DNA of 21,724 nucleotides from Tritrichomonas musculus (GCA_039105265.1 JAPFFF010000486.1:1-21724); one strand, 5' to 3'; positions 8,846 to 18,289 are shown, counted from the stretch's first letter. The notes: generated from the sequence alone by a model not told the origin. Program-made: numbers and translations.

Positions 8846-9334
8846 TCAGATAGCAACTATTAAATCCTTTGATACTTTTTTTTTAATTGATGATTTATTT
8901 TTAAAATCAGTAGCGAAGAAAGGAATTTTATTTTGATCTGCAAATTCTTTTATTTTTTGGGGATCTATGACGCATACTGAGAAACAGTTGGTTGCTGCGA
9001 TATAGAGTAATGCTGAATTTACTGATTCATTTGATTTCACAAAATCTAGCCATTTTTGTAGAGAATCTATTTGACCTTCAATATTAGCATTTAGAACAAG
9101 TATAACTGCTTTGGCTGATCTCATATACATAAGAGCTAATGTTTGAAATCTCTCCTGTCCTGCAGTATCAAAAATATCAAGTGTGCAAATTCCATTGTTG
9201 GTCTGAATAGATTTTTGAGTTGATGCAGCACCAATAGTCAGAGTTTGTGATTCTAAATCAAAATCATTTTCGATTAGCATGGTAACTAATTTAGTTTTTT
9301 CAGCACAAGCATCGCCAATAAGAATCGTTTTCAT
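8846..9334 (-). CDS. Rab-like small GTPase with degenerate nucleotide-binding motifs
   Basis: 162 residues, single open frame. The Ras fold is clear: G1 region GDACAEKTK (7-15), switch I TIGAA (33-37), the Rab-type G3 DTAGQERFQTL (56-66) and the AKAVILVLN strand. But the G1 loop has Glu12 where GKS/T needs Gly, the G4 NKxD is replaced by TNCFS (115-119), and the G5 SAK region reads ATDFKNKSS. The C-terminus (KDLIVAI) has no prenylation cysteines. Length is 30-40 residues short of a normal Rab tail. It is therefore either a Rab-like pseudo-GTPase that binds nucleotide weakly or not at all and is not membrane-anchored, or an early pseudogene whose frame happens to be open. No good Inr is visible upstream on the minus strand. 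Confidence 0.75.
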   Translation of the reverse strand: MKTILIGDACAEKTKLVTMLIENDFDLESQTLTIGAASTQKSIQTNNGICTLDIFDTAGQERFQTLALMYMRSAKAVILVLNANIEGQIDSLQKWLDFVKSNESVNSALLYIAATNCFSVCVIDPQKIKEFADQNKIPFFATDFKNKSSIKKKVSKDLIVAI

Positions 9335-9785
9335 AATTTTGTATACAAAAAAATGTCACCAAGAGTTCGAAAGAATTGAATCTTGTTTAAATGATGAAAT
9401 TTTTAATTTGTTTTATATAAATATATTTTATATATTATACTATAATTATTTTTTGCTTTAATATAGTAAATATCAAAATATTTACATATTGTAAATTGTA
9501 ACGATAGAAAAAAATTGAATAATATATAAAAATAAATCATTCAAATTATATTAATATGCTCTTCAAAAATAAGATAATATATAAAAAATTAACCAAAATG
9601 AATCAATATATAATTTAATAAGATTAATATTTTTTGGGGGTTAGTGATGGGATGAAACAGCCAACAATCATACATGTATTATATATCTTAAAATTCAATA
9701 TAATAATTATGAATTTAAAAAAAAATTCACTTTTTCAATTCACTCAGAGAAAGTGTTCGAACTTTTCTATATAGAAATCATAATT
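9335..9785. other. AT-rich gene-free region
   Basis: Nothing supportable as a gene. Short open stretches in the first 120 bases lack any family signature. A G-run (ggggg at about 9637-9641) stands out in otherwise A/T-only sequence. Confidence 0.45.
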
Positions 9786-10253
9786 TTTTTCCAGTTTTGA
9801 ACAATTCCTATTTGAACGTTTGGAGAATGAATTGATATTTGCTTAAGAGATGAGCAATTTCAGAAACCACAATTCCCAATTGATGTTATCAAAGAAGGAA
9901 TTGATATTTCTTTTAAAAATAAACAATATTTCTTTTTATAAATTATCGTCATTATGACAGATAACAATTCCTTCCTCAGTAACTTTTAATGCTGACTATT
10001 CATTTAATGGATGTTTTTTATCAGAAATATCAATTCCTTCATCTGTAACAAAAATTGGAGATTATTCATTCGCAGGATGCTCATCATTAGCATAAGTATC
10101 ATTTGAAAATCCTTCATTAATTCAATGAAAATCGATAATTTATAAAAAGCATATCTATTCTGAAATTGAATGTACAGTTTGAGGAATTATGATCTGTGTC
10201 AGTGATTGACAATTTTGGAATGCACTTGACGGGATAAATGAAATAGATGATCC
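9786..10253. pseudogene. BspA-type LRR protein relic in alternating orientation
   Basis: Three pieces of treponemal-type LRR (LRR_5/BspA) sequence lie side by side. On the minus strand, 9786-9914 gives EISIPSLITSIGNCGF and NCSSLKQISI. On the plus strand, 9964-10115 gives SEISIPSSVTKIGDYSFAGC. On the minus strand, 10159-10253 gives FIPSSAFQNCQSLTQIIIPQ. Each carries the family consensus IPSSVTxIGxxAFxxCxSL, with in-frame stops between and within pieces. The minus-plus-minus order suggests that the middle of one dead BspA gene was inverted, or that two copies were rearranged. No signal peptide or membrane span survives. Confidence 0.65.
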
Positions 10254-10439
10254 AATTTTATTATAAGAAATATCTTTTGATAAAAATTAGTTTATTGAAT
10301 TTCACATCTAATTTTGAGATAACAATACCAATTTTCATATGGTTAATATTTTTATTTCATATTTTAATAACGAGATCAAATATAGATTTAGATGATGAAG
10401 ATGGAAATTCAATCTCAATCATGAATAAAGATTTAACAA

Positions 10440-11410
10440 TACGACAATTAGCAGACATTTTAAAACAACGTTTTGCTATATTTCTATTCATTATGATTCC
10501 ATTTCCATCTAATAACAAAGGACATATAAAAACATAAATTCATTATTTCCTTGATCAACAGAAATTTTCTAATACTTAGCTTTTTCTTGTATATCTATTT
10601 TAACCATATTTCCTATACAAAGCAACATCTATAAATTAATGCTGAATTAATAAATCCTTTGTCTGCACCTATTTTATTTTACAGCTTCTTTTATATTATT
10701 AGGAGTTCTATCAGCCAAATATTGCATACAAGCACTTTTTTAGATAGTTTCATTAATTTCTTGATCAACAACACCATAAAGTTTTTTGTATGCATGAAAT
10801 AGTATGGCTAAAAGATGACCTTTTTATGCAGAATTCATGATAAATTCAGTTAATTTATTCAAATTTTGTTTTCAGACTATTCCTTCTTTTAACATCAAAC
10901 AATAAAAAATTCACCTTCTTTACATGTTGATAAATTTCATTAATATTGGCATTTTTTTTTGACAAATATATATCTTTTCACCTATATATACCATCGCTTC
11001 CAACAAACCTTTTAATACTGCTATTTTGAGATATTTTATACTTTCTTCAAAATTGGAATCAACACTGTATCCATTTACTTACATTATTCCATATTTATTA
11101 CATGAATTTACTAGTTCTTTATCAGGTGCATTTTTAACATATAACTTTTTTGGATTTACAGGAACTCCAATTTATTCATGGAGCATATCTGCATATTTTG
11201 CCTTTGATAAACAGTCGCCTATATCTATCAATTTCTTTAATTTCTCTTTTTTCCTATATTGACAGAAACTCTAAAACCATATCTTAATGCTTCATCAATA
11301 ATGATGCATTTCAATAACATTTTCTTCACCACAATATTTTTTCTTCTGGATAATTCGGCTTTGTCAATATTGGTTACTTCTTCTTTTGACTTGTGTAAAA
11401 AATCAATATT
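10440..11410 (-). pseudogene. Sel1-repeat protein relic
   Basis: Read on the minus strand, in several frames, the segment shows Sel1/TPR-like repeat phrases: AKYADMLHE and GVPVNPKKLY, NFEESIKYLKIAVLKGLLEA, EKAKY followed by KISVDQGNNEFMFLY, and LLDGNGIIMNRNIAKRCFKM. These match the family pattern (A..Y..A...G...A...LG.....G.GV..N...A..Y). I count at least eight stops or frame changes, so it is an old host pseudogene. Sel1 proteins, often fused to kinases, are abundant in trichomonads. The plus-strand ORFs at 10247-10537 and 11026-11262 are antisense shadows of this relic. N- and C-termini cannot be placed. Confidence 0.65.
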
Positions 11411-11551
11411 CACCTTTGTTTAAAAATTGTTAACATACCGTAAATATCTATTCATGAAGAATTTATTTATTCAAAATAGCCCTCTTTTTGAATAGTGGTG
11501 TTGAAATAATTTCTACACCTAGGAGTAGTTCGACAATTCACATAATTAATC

Positions 11552-11582
11552 AATAATAATAATAAAAATAATAATAATAAAA
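11552..11582. repeat. AAT trinucleotide microsatellite
   Basis: A run of AAT units with one interruption just downstream of the BspA-like gene's stop (on its 3' side). Simple repeat, likely length-variable. Confidence 0.7.
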
Positions 11583-11610
11583 AACAATTATTTGATTTTT
11601 ATTTCTCTCA

Positions 11611-13860
11611 TTAAATAGAGTACTCATCAGTACTATTTAAACCAATAGTTTTTGCACGAATAATTAATGAAATAATAATTACAATTAATAAAAAACCTGA
11701 TACAACTCCAATTATTATTCCAATTAAATCATATTTGTCACTTTTACTTTTTTTTTGTTCAGGTGCATCAACTAAATATTTAATAATAATTTTATTAGCA
11801 TATTTTTCGTCATTATCAGAAACACATTTTGATAAAGAAAATCCAGAATTTGCAAAATTGATCTTTTCAATAATTTTTTGACATTTTTCTTTTTCTATTA
11901 ATCCACTAAAAATTGTGTATTCAGCATCTGGAACAGGAAAAACATCATTTTTATTAGAAATTTTATGCAGATAGATTATTCTTGGTGGATCCATATTGAA
12001 TTCTATAAATGGATCAAATAGCACGCTTTTATTAATTTCATAATTAAAAATTTGATAACAAAATGATGCATTATCAAATCGAGAATTATTAAAATATACT
12101 TTTGAAGTTTGAAAAACAGTCAGTGATGAATTAATTTCTACAGATTCCAATTCAACACTTGAATTAAATCCAATTATAATATCATCAATATTTAAATATT
12201 TTTTCTTCAGATTAAAACTATGAGCAGAAATTAAACCAGATGATTCAAATTCAACATTATCAATATGAAGATTATTCATATAATTAGGAACAATTAATTG
12301 TAAAGAACCATTAAGCTGAAATTCAAATTTCTGAGAATTATCATGTAAGTTATATAAATATAATTGACCATTACCTTTAGCTATCATGTTAACATACTTA
12401 AAATTTGTATCAAGATAAACTTTTCCTGAATCTGGTATAATTAAATTCAAATTACCATTTAGCCAACGAATTTTTGTTCCATCATTTACCTTAATGAATT
12501 GATTTCTTTTTAGAGGCAAATTAAAATTCAATTCATAACAATTAGCTAAAATTAATATTATATAAGAATTTGAATTATTTGAATATAAATCTAGTTGTTG
12601 AGTAATATATTCATTATATAATGTCTCATTATCATTGGATATGCTTATATTTATTAAAATTTCTTCTTCTAATCTTTTAAATACTTTTGGATTGGTTGAA
12701 AAATTGATTTCTTGTGTATAATTTGGAAAAGGAATTGGTGTATATATAGGTATAGGTGGTCCATCATTATTATATATAATATTTAAATCACAAAAATACT
12801 TATTTGTATAATTATATGGAACATACGCAATTATCCTATTTGGAAATGAATTGTAACAATAAATATCTTTATCACTTTGATTGTAATATATTGTTGAAAT
12901 ATTTGTTTCATAAAATGAATATGCGTGAATTTTATCAACATATGTAAGATCAATTGATCCGCTTAAACGATAGCAACGACGAAAAGATTCACTATCAATC
13001 ATGGAAATTGTACTTGAAAAAATCACTGATTCTAATTTATAAAAATTAAGACAAAACCGTTTTGGAACAGCAGTTATTCCTTCTCTAAAAATTAATTTTG
13101 TGATATTATTTGTGTATTTTCGTATGCCATCAATGATGGGAATACCATTCCCATAAATATATAAAGTTGTTTGAATATTAAAATTATAAACATTAGGACC
13201 ACAGATTTCACTATTTTCAATCTCTTTATTTACTGGAAAATTGCCAAATGCTGCATCTTGGTAATCAGTTGGAACTTTTACATTTATATAAAGAGTTTTT
13301 GAAAATGCATCATTTGAAATACTAGGGCTTAAATTACCCATAAAAAAAATTGAATCAATATTATTACAATTTGCAAATGTTTCTTCACCAATATATCTGA
13401 GATCACCATTTAATATAATTGAATTTAATTGTATACAATTTGCAAATGCATATGATCCAATTGATTCTAAATTATATGGTAAATCAATAGATTTAATAGA
13501 ATTGCATCCGTAAAAAGCATTCGATTCGATTTTGGTTATATTACTATTAAAAAATATGGAAATTAATTGTTTTGATTCATAAAATGAATAAGATCCAATT
13601 GAAAGTACATTTTTTGATATATTAATTATCTTTATATTTGATATAAAATCTTGCCAGGGGGTATTATTTTGATCGAAATTAGTCATATATCCATCACCAA
13701 ATATTTCTAACAAACAGTTATTAGAATGATATATATATGTAAGGTTTTCACCACATTTTCCTGTATATGTGTTGTCATTTCTTAAGCGTAGTTTTGATTG
13801 TTCTAGCATTTTCTTTGATTTAATATCATTTAGAGAGCAAAATACTAAAAAGCAAAGCAT
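11611..13860 (-). CDS. BspA-like LRR type I membrane protein
   Basis: 749 residues, intact. A short hydrophobic N-terminus (MLCFLVFCSL) fits a signal peptide. A Cys-Gly cap (CGENLTYIYHSNNCLLEIFG, 36-55) precedes a first LRR_5/BspA block (about 72-198; units such as KIESNAFYGCNSIKSIDLP, SIGSYAFANC, YIGEETFANC). A second cap (CGPNVYNFNIQTTLYIYGNG, 220-239) precedes a second, more divergent block (about 245-350). A Pro/Ile linker (GPPIPIYTPIPFPNY, 367-381) leads to an Asn-rich, probably glycosylated beta domain (about 385-700), one membrane span (about 712-734) and a short tail ending STDEYSI. Full-length surface adhesin/receptor architecture of the trichomonad BspA family. It is convergent with nothing; its 3' side faces the relic zone and its 5' end lies 122 bases from the next minus-strand gene. 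No exact TCAYTW Inr near the ATG (only ACTCAAAAAATT). Confidence 0.85.
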   Translation of the reverse strand: MLCFLVFCSLNDIKSKKMLEQSKLRLRNDNTYTGKCGENLTYIYHSNNCLLEIFGDGYMTNFDQNNTPWQDFISNIKIINISKNVLSIGSYSFYESKQLISIFFNSNITKIESNAFYGCNSIKSIDLPYNLESIGSYAFANCIQLNSIILNGDLRYIGEETFANCNNIDSIFFMGNLSPSISNDAFSKTLYINVKVPTDYQDAAFGNFPVNKEIENSEICGPNVYNFNIQTTLYIYGNGIPIIDGIRKYTNNITKLIFREGITAVPKRFCLNFYKLESVIFSSTISMIDSESFRRCYRLSGSIDLTYVDKIHAYSFYETNISTIYYNQSDKDIYCYNSFPNRIIAYVPYNYTNKYFCDLNIIYNNDGPPIPIYTPIPFPNYTQEINFSTNPKVFKRLEEEILINISISNDNETLYNEYITQQLDLYSNNSNSYIILILANCYELNFNLPLKRNQFIKVNDGTKIRWLNGNLNLIIPDSGKVYLDTNFKYVNMIAKGNGQLYLYNLHDNSQKFEFQLNGSLQLIVPNYMNNLHIDNVEFESSGLISAHSFNLKKKYLNIDDIIIGFNSSVELESVEINSSLTVFQTSKVYFNNSRFDNASFCYQIFNYEINKSVLFDPFIEFNMDPPRIIYLHKISNKNDVFPVPDAEYTIFSGLIEKEKCQKIIEKINFANSGFSLSKCVSDNDEKYANKIIIKYLVDAPEQKKSKSDKYDLIGIIIGVVSGFLLIVIIISLIIRAKTIGLNSTDEYSI

Positions 13861-13982
13861 AATTTTTTGAGTGCTTTAGCTGACACACAAAAAAACACAA
13901 AAAGTAAAAAAAAAAAAAAATATTAAATGGTATTGAATTTTATAAATTATTTTATTTTCTTATTTAAATCAGTATAACATTT

Positions 13983-14717
13983 TTAATTATACTTTTTAAA
14001 TCTATAAAATCCTATAAAATAGAATGAAATTATCATTAACACTGATACTACAATAATAGAAGACACAATGGCCCATGATGCAGAAGATGAGAAAGGAATG
14101 ATTTCTTTTGATAGTTTATCTGTATACAAATAAAAACCAGCACCATTATAACAAAATTTTTTCCATTGAGTATTTGATTCAATAGAATCAAAATATTCTT
14201 TCATATGTTTTGTTTCATTAAAAAAAGTTGATACATCCCAAATACAATAAAGGCTGGATTTTATATAATTTGTCCACGTAAAAGTCATCCATACAGGCAT
14301 ATATGACAACATTTCTGCAAACTCTGAAGGAATTGATATATTTAAAAAATCGCGGAAAATCAAATAACACTCTCCAACAAAATGTATTGATGCTATTATT
14401 GCACTTAAATCATCGACTGATTTATCAAAAACAGAAATATTTTGAATTCTAACAAAATTATTGATTATTGAAAAATCATAATAAAGAAATTGAAAATAAT
14501 CAATATACAAATCAAATGTATCATTGCATTGAACATGTACTTGGGAAGTTAATGAAATTTCAATGAAGGAATTACATTGATATATAAACTTATTTTTGGG
14601 TGATATTTTTAGCTTTTTTGCTTTATAACTTTCTATAGGCGTAGTCGTTTTGAATTGTTCATCAATAATTTTGTTTGCTTCAAGAAGGATTAAACAAAGC
14701 AAATTAATAAAAAGCAT
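13983..14717 (-). CDS. Secreted/single-pass membrane protein, unknown family
   Basis: 244 residues, intact. A signal peptide is evident (MLFINLLCLILLEA), followed by an ectodomain of about 190 residues with six or so Cys, many aromatic residues and several N-glycosylation sequons. A single membrane span (about SWAIVSSIIVVSVLMIISF, near 213-235) and a short basic tail (YRFKKYN) end the protein, giving type I topology. I recognise no named domain. It lies in the same direction as the BspA-like gene (122-base gap) and divergent from the polytopic gene, about 100 bases between starts. The same layout of signal peptide, small ectodomain, one span and tiny tail recurs in the protein at 16532-17098, without obvious sequence similarity. 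Confidence 0.75.
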   Translation of the reverse strand: MLFINLLCLILLEANKIIDEQFKTTTPIESYKAKKLKISPKNKFIYQCNSFIEISLTSQVHVQCNDTFDLYIDYFQFLYYDFSIINNFVRIQNISVFDKSVDDLSAIIASIHFVGECYLIFRDFLNISIPSEFAEMLSYMPVWMTFTWTNYIKSSLYCIWDVSTFFNETKHMKEYFDSIESNTQWKKFCYNGAGFYLYTDKLSKEIIPFSSSASWAIVSSIIVVSVLMIISFYFIGFYRFKKYN

Positions 14718-14781
14718 TTTTTTAAATTTAATTATTATTATTCAAAAATAAAATTTTTTACAAATTGAGACATTTTTGGTG

Positions 14782-14787
14782 TCATTA
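14782..14787 (+). promoter_or_regulatory. Candidate Inr TCATTA of the polytopic protein gene
   Basis: TCATTA fits TCAYTW and lies 34 bases before the ATG at 14816, longer than the usual trichomonad leader but possible. It argues for ATG 14816 over non-ATG codons further upstream. Confidence 0.4.
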
Positions 14788-14815
14788 TTTTTTAAGCCAA
14801 AATCATCGATTTAAC

Positions 14816-16273
14816 ATGGTAAGCTTTTGTTCATGGATATATATTAAGCTATTTTTCGGGCAATTTTTAGATATTTGCAATTCGGCAGGTTCTCTTTTTG
14901 GTGAAGCTATAAGTCTATTCCAAACTTTCCAAAGACTCACATCGGTAAGACAGTTTTCTGTAAGACTTTCAAATGATTGTACTAAAATGTTTGATTGGGC
15001 CTCTAATTTAATTCAAATTATTTCAGAAGCAGTTTTTAATTTCAATCCATTAACAGATTTTGAAATTTTTACAATTTATGTTTTTATTATTCCATTGCCA
15101 ATATTAGTTTTTATAAATGCATATAGCATTGGTATTACTTCTATATTTCATTTAATTTATGAAGTAAGTTTAGCATTACTTATTGGCGGAATAAAGTTAG
15201 TTTTCCTTGATCGCAATATTATTGGATCATATTTAGTAGCTCCTTCAATTGCTATGATTTTTGTTGTTTCATTATATTTACTCATTTGTTGTATCTGTTC
15301 TCGTTGCAAGGGTGAAAAATTTTCATGTTGTAAAAGTAATACAGAAAATAAAATTGATACTTTTGGAAATTTTCGTTATACATTATCAATAATGTTAGCC
15401 TCTATTGTTTTTGTTATTTTAATATATCCAATTGCTTCAGTCAGATATCAATTATCAATATTTGTTATTGGTTTTACTTCTGCATTAATAATAATGTTTT
15501 TTATAATAGATATTTGTTTATTAATTATTTCAAAATATCGAAATAAGACACATGCAAAAATAAATACTTTTTTAATAAATATATTTACTTTATTGTTTAT
15601 ACCTGGAACTGATTCTTTAACGAAAATCATTTCAGGAGGTTATCGAAAGAGATGGGAATGTTATGCTGCTTATGGCATAATTTTATTCATAATTCCAATC
15701 ATAATCACATTATTAACTATTATCAATCATAACCCAGATTTAAATGATAAATACAAAAGAGCTGGATCATCTCTTTGTAATCCTTATCATTATATTGAAT
15801 TCGTTGATATAATCAAACAGGCTGCTTTTTCATTAACATCTGCCTTTGATTTTACTTATATATCTCTTTGCATTGAAATTTTTTGGTTTTTGTTGATTTT
15901 AGCAATTCTTCCTTTTAGACGTAAAAGTGATCATTGCCTTGTTCTTGGTAGCTCATTTGTTGTTATAACTGGTACTTCTGCTGCTTTATACAGCGAAAAA
16001 CATGGAACAAAAATTTTTAGTTTTGGACTTACTTTATTTTTTGTTATTTTTTCTTGCATTCCTGCTATTATTTCTTTTTATTTCTTTTTCTTTTTAGATT
16101 TTGAAGTAAAACATGTTAATGATTCTAGCGACGTGGATTTAAGTGATGATTCAAGTAAAGGCAAAAGTCCAATTTCTAAAGCTTTCTATTCTGTTCGAAT
16201 AGTTACACCATTTGCTTTCATTTTATATGGTATTAATGCAAATATTATATTCAACAAAAGATATATGATCTAA
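14816..16273 (+). CDS. Polytopic membrane protein, about ten spans, unknown function
   Basis: 485 residues from ATG 14816, the first ATG in the frame. Hydrophobic spans are near residues 83-103, 108-130, 139-161, 188-208, 211-239, 250-264, 283-303, 346-366, 374-394 and 400-427. A Cys/Lys cluster (CCICSRCKGEKFSCC, 158-172) sits in the loop after the third span and could bind metal or be palmitoylated. Charged and polar phrases between spans (LFIPGTDSLTKIISGGYRKRW; RAGSSLCNPYHYIEFVDIIK) may be family signatures. An acidic Ser/Asp-rich stretch (SSDVDLSDDSSKGK) lies after the last clear span. The N-terminal 80 residues are amphipathic without a classic signal peptide. Topology recalls fungal/protist TRP-like and 7-9-span receptor families, but no motif proves a channel or receptor. 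Confidence 0.8.
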   Translation: MVSFCSWIYIKLFFGQFLDICNSAGSLFGEAISLFQTFQRLTSVRQFSVRLSNDCTKMFDWASNLIQIISEAVFNFNPLTDFEIFTIYVFIIPLPILVFINAYSIGITSIFHLIYEVSLALLIGGIKLVFLDRNIIGSYLVAPSIAMIFVVSLYLLICCICSRCKGEKFSCCKSNTENKIDTFGNFRYTLSIMLASIVFVILIYPIASVRYQLSIFVIGFTSALIIMFFIIDICLLIISKYRNKTHAKINTFLINIFTLLFIPGTDSLTKIISGGYRKRWECYAAYGIILFIIPIIITLLTIINHNPDLNDKYKRAGSSLCNPYHYIEFVDIIKQAAFSLTSAFDFTYISLCIEIFWFLLILAILPFRRKSDHCLVLGSSFVVITGTSAALYSEKHGTKIFSFGLTLFFVIFSCIPAIISFYFFFFLDFEVKHVNDSSDVDLSDDSSKGKSPISKAFYSVRIVTPFAFILYGINANIIFNKRYMI

Positions 16274-16531
16274 TTGTCCATATCTTTTTAGAATACAAAC
16301 ATTTTTGCTTATTATTAAAATATATTTTTATTTGATTACCATATTCTGAATATATTTATTTCATTTGAAACTTATAAATTTATTTTGATTATTTTTTAAT
16401 AAATAAAAATATTATTTATTTCATTAATTGATTGTTATCTTTATAAAATTTTTTTAGATATTCATAAGTGACACAAAAAATTAGTGAAAAAGTTTTAAAA
16501 ATCATTGTTTTATCAAGGTTAAAAGTTTCAT
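16274..16531. other. AT-rich intergenic region
   Basis: 258 bases between two same-strand membrane-protein genes. No terminator-like structure; TCATTG at about 16502 is one base off the Inr consensus and lies about 30 bases before the next ATG. Confidence 0.4.
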
Positions 16532-17098
16532 ATGATTTATTTTTTTATTTACCTCTCTTTTTCTCGGCCAATATTCTATTTTAATCTTGAAAATGAAACA
16601 ACAAAATATCTTATTTTGTTTTTAACTCCGCTCGATAATATTGAAATTAATGTTAAAAAGAGAACTGGAACCATTTTTTCAAAATGGCCTGATTATCTCT
16701 ATATGGATGTTGAGGCAATAAATTCAGAAGACGAAATTGAAAAATATGGGCCTTTTACTTCAGAGAATAATTTACAAGCATTACATTTTCAAACAAAAAA
16801 TTATACATTAAAACTAGTTAATGAAGGACAAGATAATATAAAAATTGCCATGGTATTTTCAACTGGAAACTCCTTTTTTATAAGGAATATATTTAGCGAT
16901 GATTTTGTATTTCCTTTTATCGGAAATAAATCAGTAATTTATGACTTTAATCAATTTGATTATCCATTCATATATGATTCGAAAGAAGATAATGGGAGAA
17001 GAATTATTTTTATTTTTGCTCTTGCTTTGTTAGTAGCAAATGCTGCAATAATAGTGATATTTACTTTCATTGATAGCTGTTTTTACCCAGATAAATAA
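16532..17098 (+). CDS. Small single-pass membrane protein, unknown family
   Basis: 188 residues, intact. A hydrophobic N-terminus (MIYFFIYLSF) fits a signal peptide or anchor. The ectodomain of about 140 residues is beta-rich (KNYTLKLVNEGQDNIKIAM) with Asn sequons and no Cys pairs. One membrane span (IIFIFALALLVANAAIIVIF, near 158-178) is followed by a very short tail (DSCFYPDK). The stop runs into TAAATAAA, matching the TAAA poly(A) signal. The size and layout resemble p24/GOLD cargo adaptors, but there is no coiled-coil stalk and no KKxx/FF sorting tail, so I do not assign that family. It follows the polytopic gene on the same strand and may act with it at a membrane; this is inference from position. 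Confidence 0.7.
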   Translation: MIYFFIYLSFSRPIFYFNLENETTKYLILFLTPLDNIEINVKKRTGTIFSKWPDYLYMDVEAINSEDEIEKYGPFTSENNLQALHFQTKNYTLKLVNEGQDNIKIAMVFSTGNSFFIRNIFSDDFVFPFIGNKSVIYDFNQFDYPFIYDSKEDNGRRIIFIFALALLVANAAIIVIFTFIDSCFYPDK

Positions 17099-17272
17099 AT
17101 AAACATAAATTTTTTACTTGTTAATGGGACAAAATCTTTTTTTTTTAAATGATGAATTAACAATGATTGAAATTATTACTAATACAATTAAGATATGCAT
17201 CAATGATGGCCAGCCTTATTTCTGGAGGATTTTCATTCAATTTACTGGGATAATAAAATTTCATAAATATAA
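17099..17272. other. Intergenic region
   Basis: No gene. A short open phrase around 17200-17250 (ASLISGGFSFNLLG) has no recognised family. TCATTC at 17235-17240 and TCATAA shortly before the ATG at 17273 are near-matches to the Inr. Confidence 0.35.
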
Positions 17273-17432
17273 ATGAACAAAAGTAACATTTATAAATCTA
17301 TAACTATTATTGAAGATCAACAAAAAGTTTATAAATACCTCATTTTTGTTCTACATTTAATATCAAAAATTGCAAGTAACCACCATAGACAAAATGATTT
17401 TTCACAAAAATTGAAAAAAATTATACGATTCT

Positions 17433-17442
17433 TCAAAACATA
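17433..17442 (+). repeat. Target-site duplication, left copy (Mutator-like element)
   Basis: TCAAAACATA, identical to 18340-18349. An 11-bp version (adding T) is possible if the left end is taken one base further in. 9-11 bp is the Mutator superfamily range. Confidence 0.8.
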
Positions 17443-17503
17443 TAGGTGTGGCGATCGGAAGTGAAGTGTCAAATAATTGAAATAAAACTTAAAAAATCCA
17501 TGG
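17443..17503 (+). repeat. Left terminal inverted repeat of the Mutator-like element
   Basis: 61 bases, with the outer 29 identical to the right arm and the inner part similar down to CCATGG. The inner part differs by a short insertion relative to the right arm. Confidence 0.8.
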
Positions 17504-18289
17504 ATCACAAAATAAACCAATTAATTAAATGTTATATGATATATTGATTATAAATTTTGAATAAAAAATAAAATTCTATGTGCAGGATTTAAGATATAAA
17601 ATAAATGATATTTTCTTTCAAATCTGAGACATGTTATATGAAAAATATAATTTATTTTAAGCTTTTTTGTAAAATTTTATAAGCCATTCGCATATTAAAC
17701 CATTTGGATATTTTTAAATATTTTAAAATATCAAGGAATAATAATAAAACTTATCAAATAATAAATTTGATATTATATTTTTTAATCATTTCATATAAAT
17801 CAATCAAGAAATTGGAAAAAAGAAATTAAGATGATCTATATCATAGGAAAGAACAATTTTTTAAATTCATTATGTATGAAATAAAAAATTATTTATCCTA
17901 ATTTATTCAAAATTGAAAAAAAAAAAACGAATTGATTTTAGTTTTTTCTTCTTTGTAAACGATATACTTTATTTTTTTAAGCACATGTTACTTATATTAT
18001 ATATTTTCAATTTTCAGATCTAAAATGAATGTCCAAAAAGATTTATCTTAGAGAATCTACTTTCTTTTTTGGTGTCATATGTTTTCTCTTTAATATTGTT
18101 TACTCGAAAATCTTTTCATTAGTTGGAAAATTATAAAACAATTACATTTATCATTGTGAAAAAACGATTATTTTCAATTGAATTTCCTAAATAATCATAT
18201 CTTGAAATTGATACATAGAATTTTCAAAATAATAATTTTATAAATATTATATTATAATTATATTCCTAAAAACTAAATATCAACCCATT

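Noticed and set aside
9279-9461. 60-codon plus-strand ORF over the start of the Rab-like gene.
   Set aside because: First third is antisense to the GTPase; the rest is low complexity.
10247-10537. 96-codon plus-strand ORF with a hydrophobic stretch.
   Set aside because: Overlaps BspA and Sel1 phrases that read clearly on the minus strand; chance open frame.
11026-11262. 78-codon plus-strand ORF.
   Set aside because: Antisense shadow of the Sel1-repeat relic.
17329-17520. Minus-strand ORF across the left end of the Mutator-like element.
   Set aside because: It crosses the insertion boundary and is antisense to the ankyrin-family frame; not a gene.
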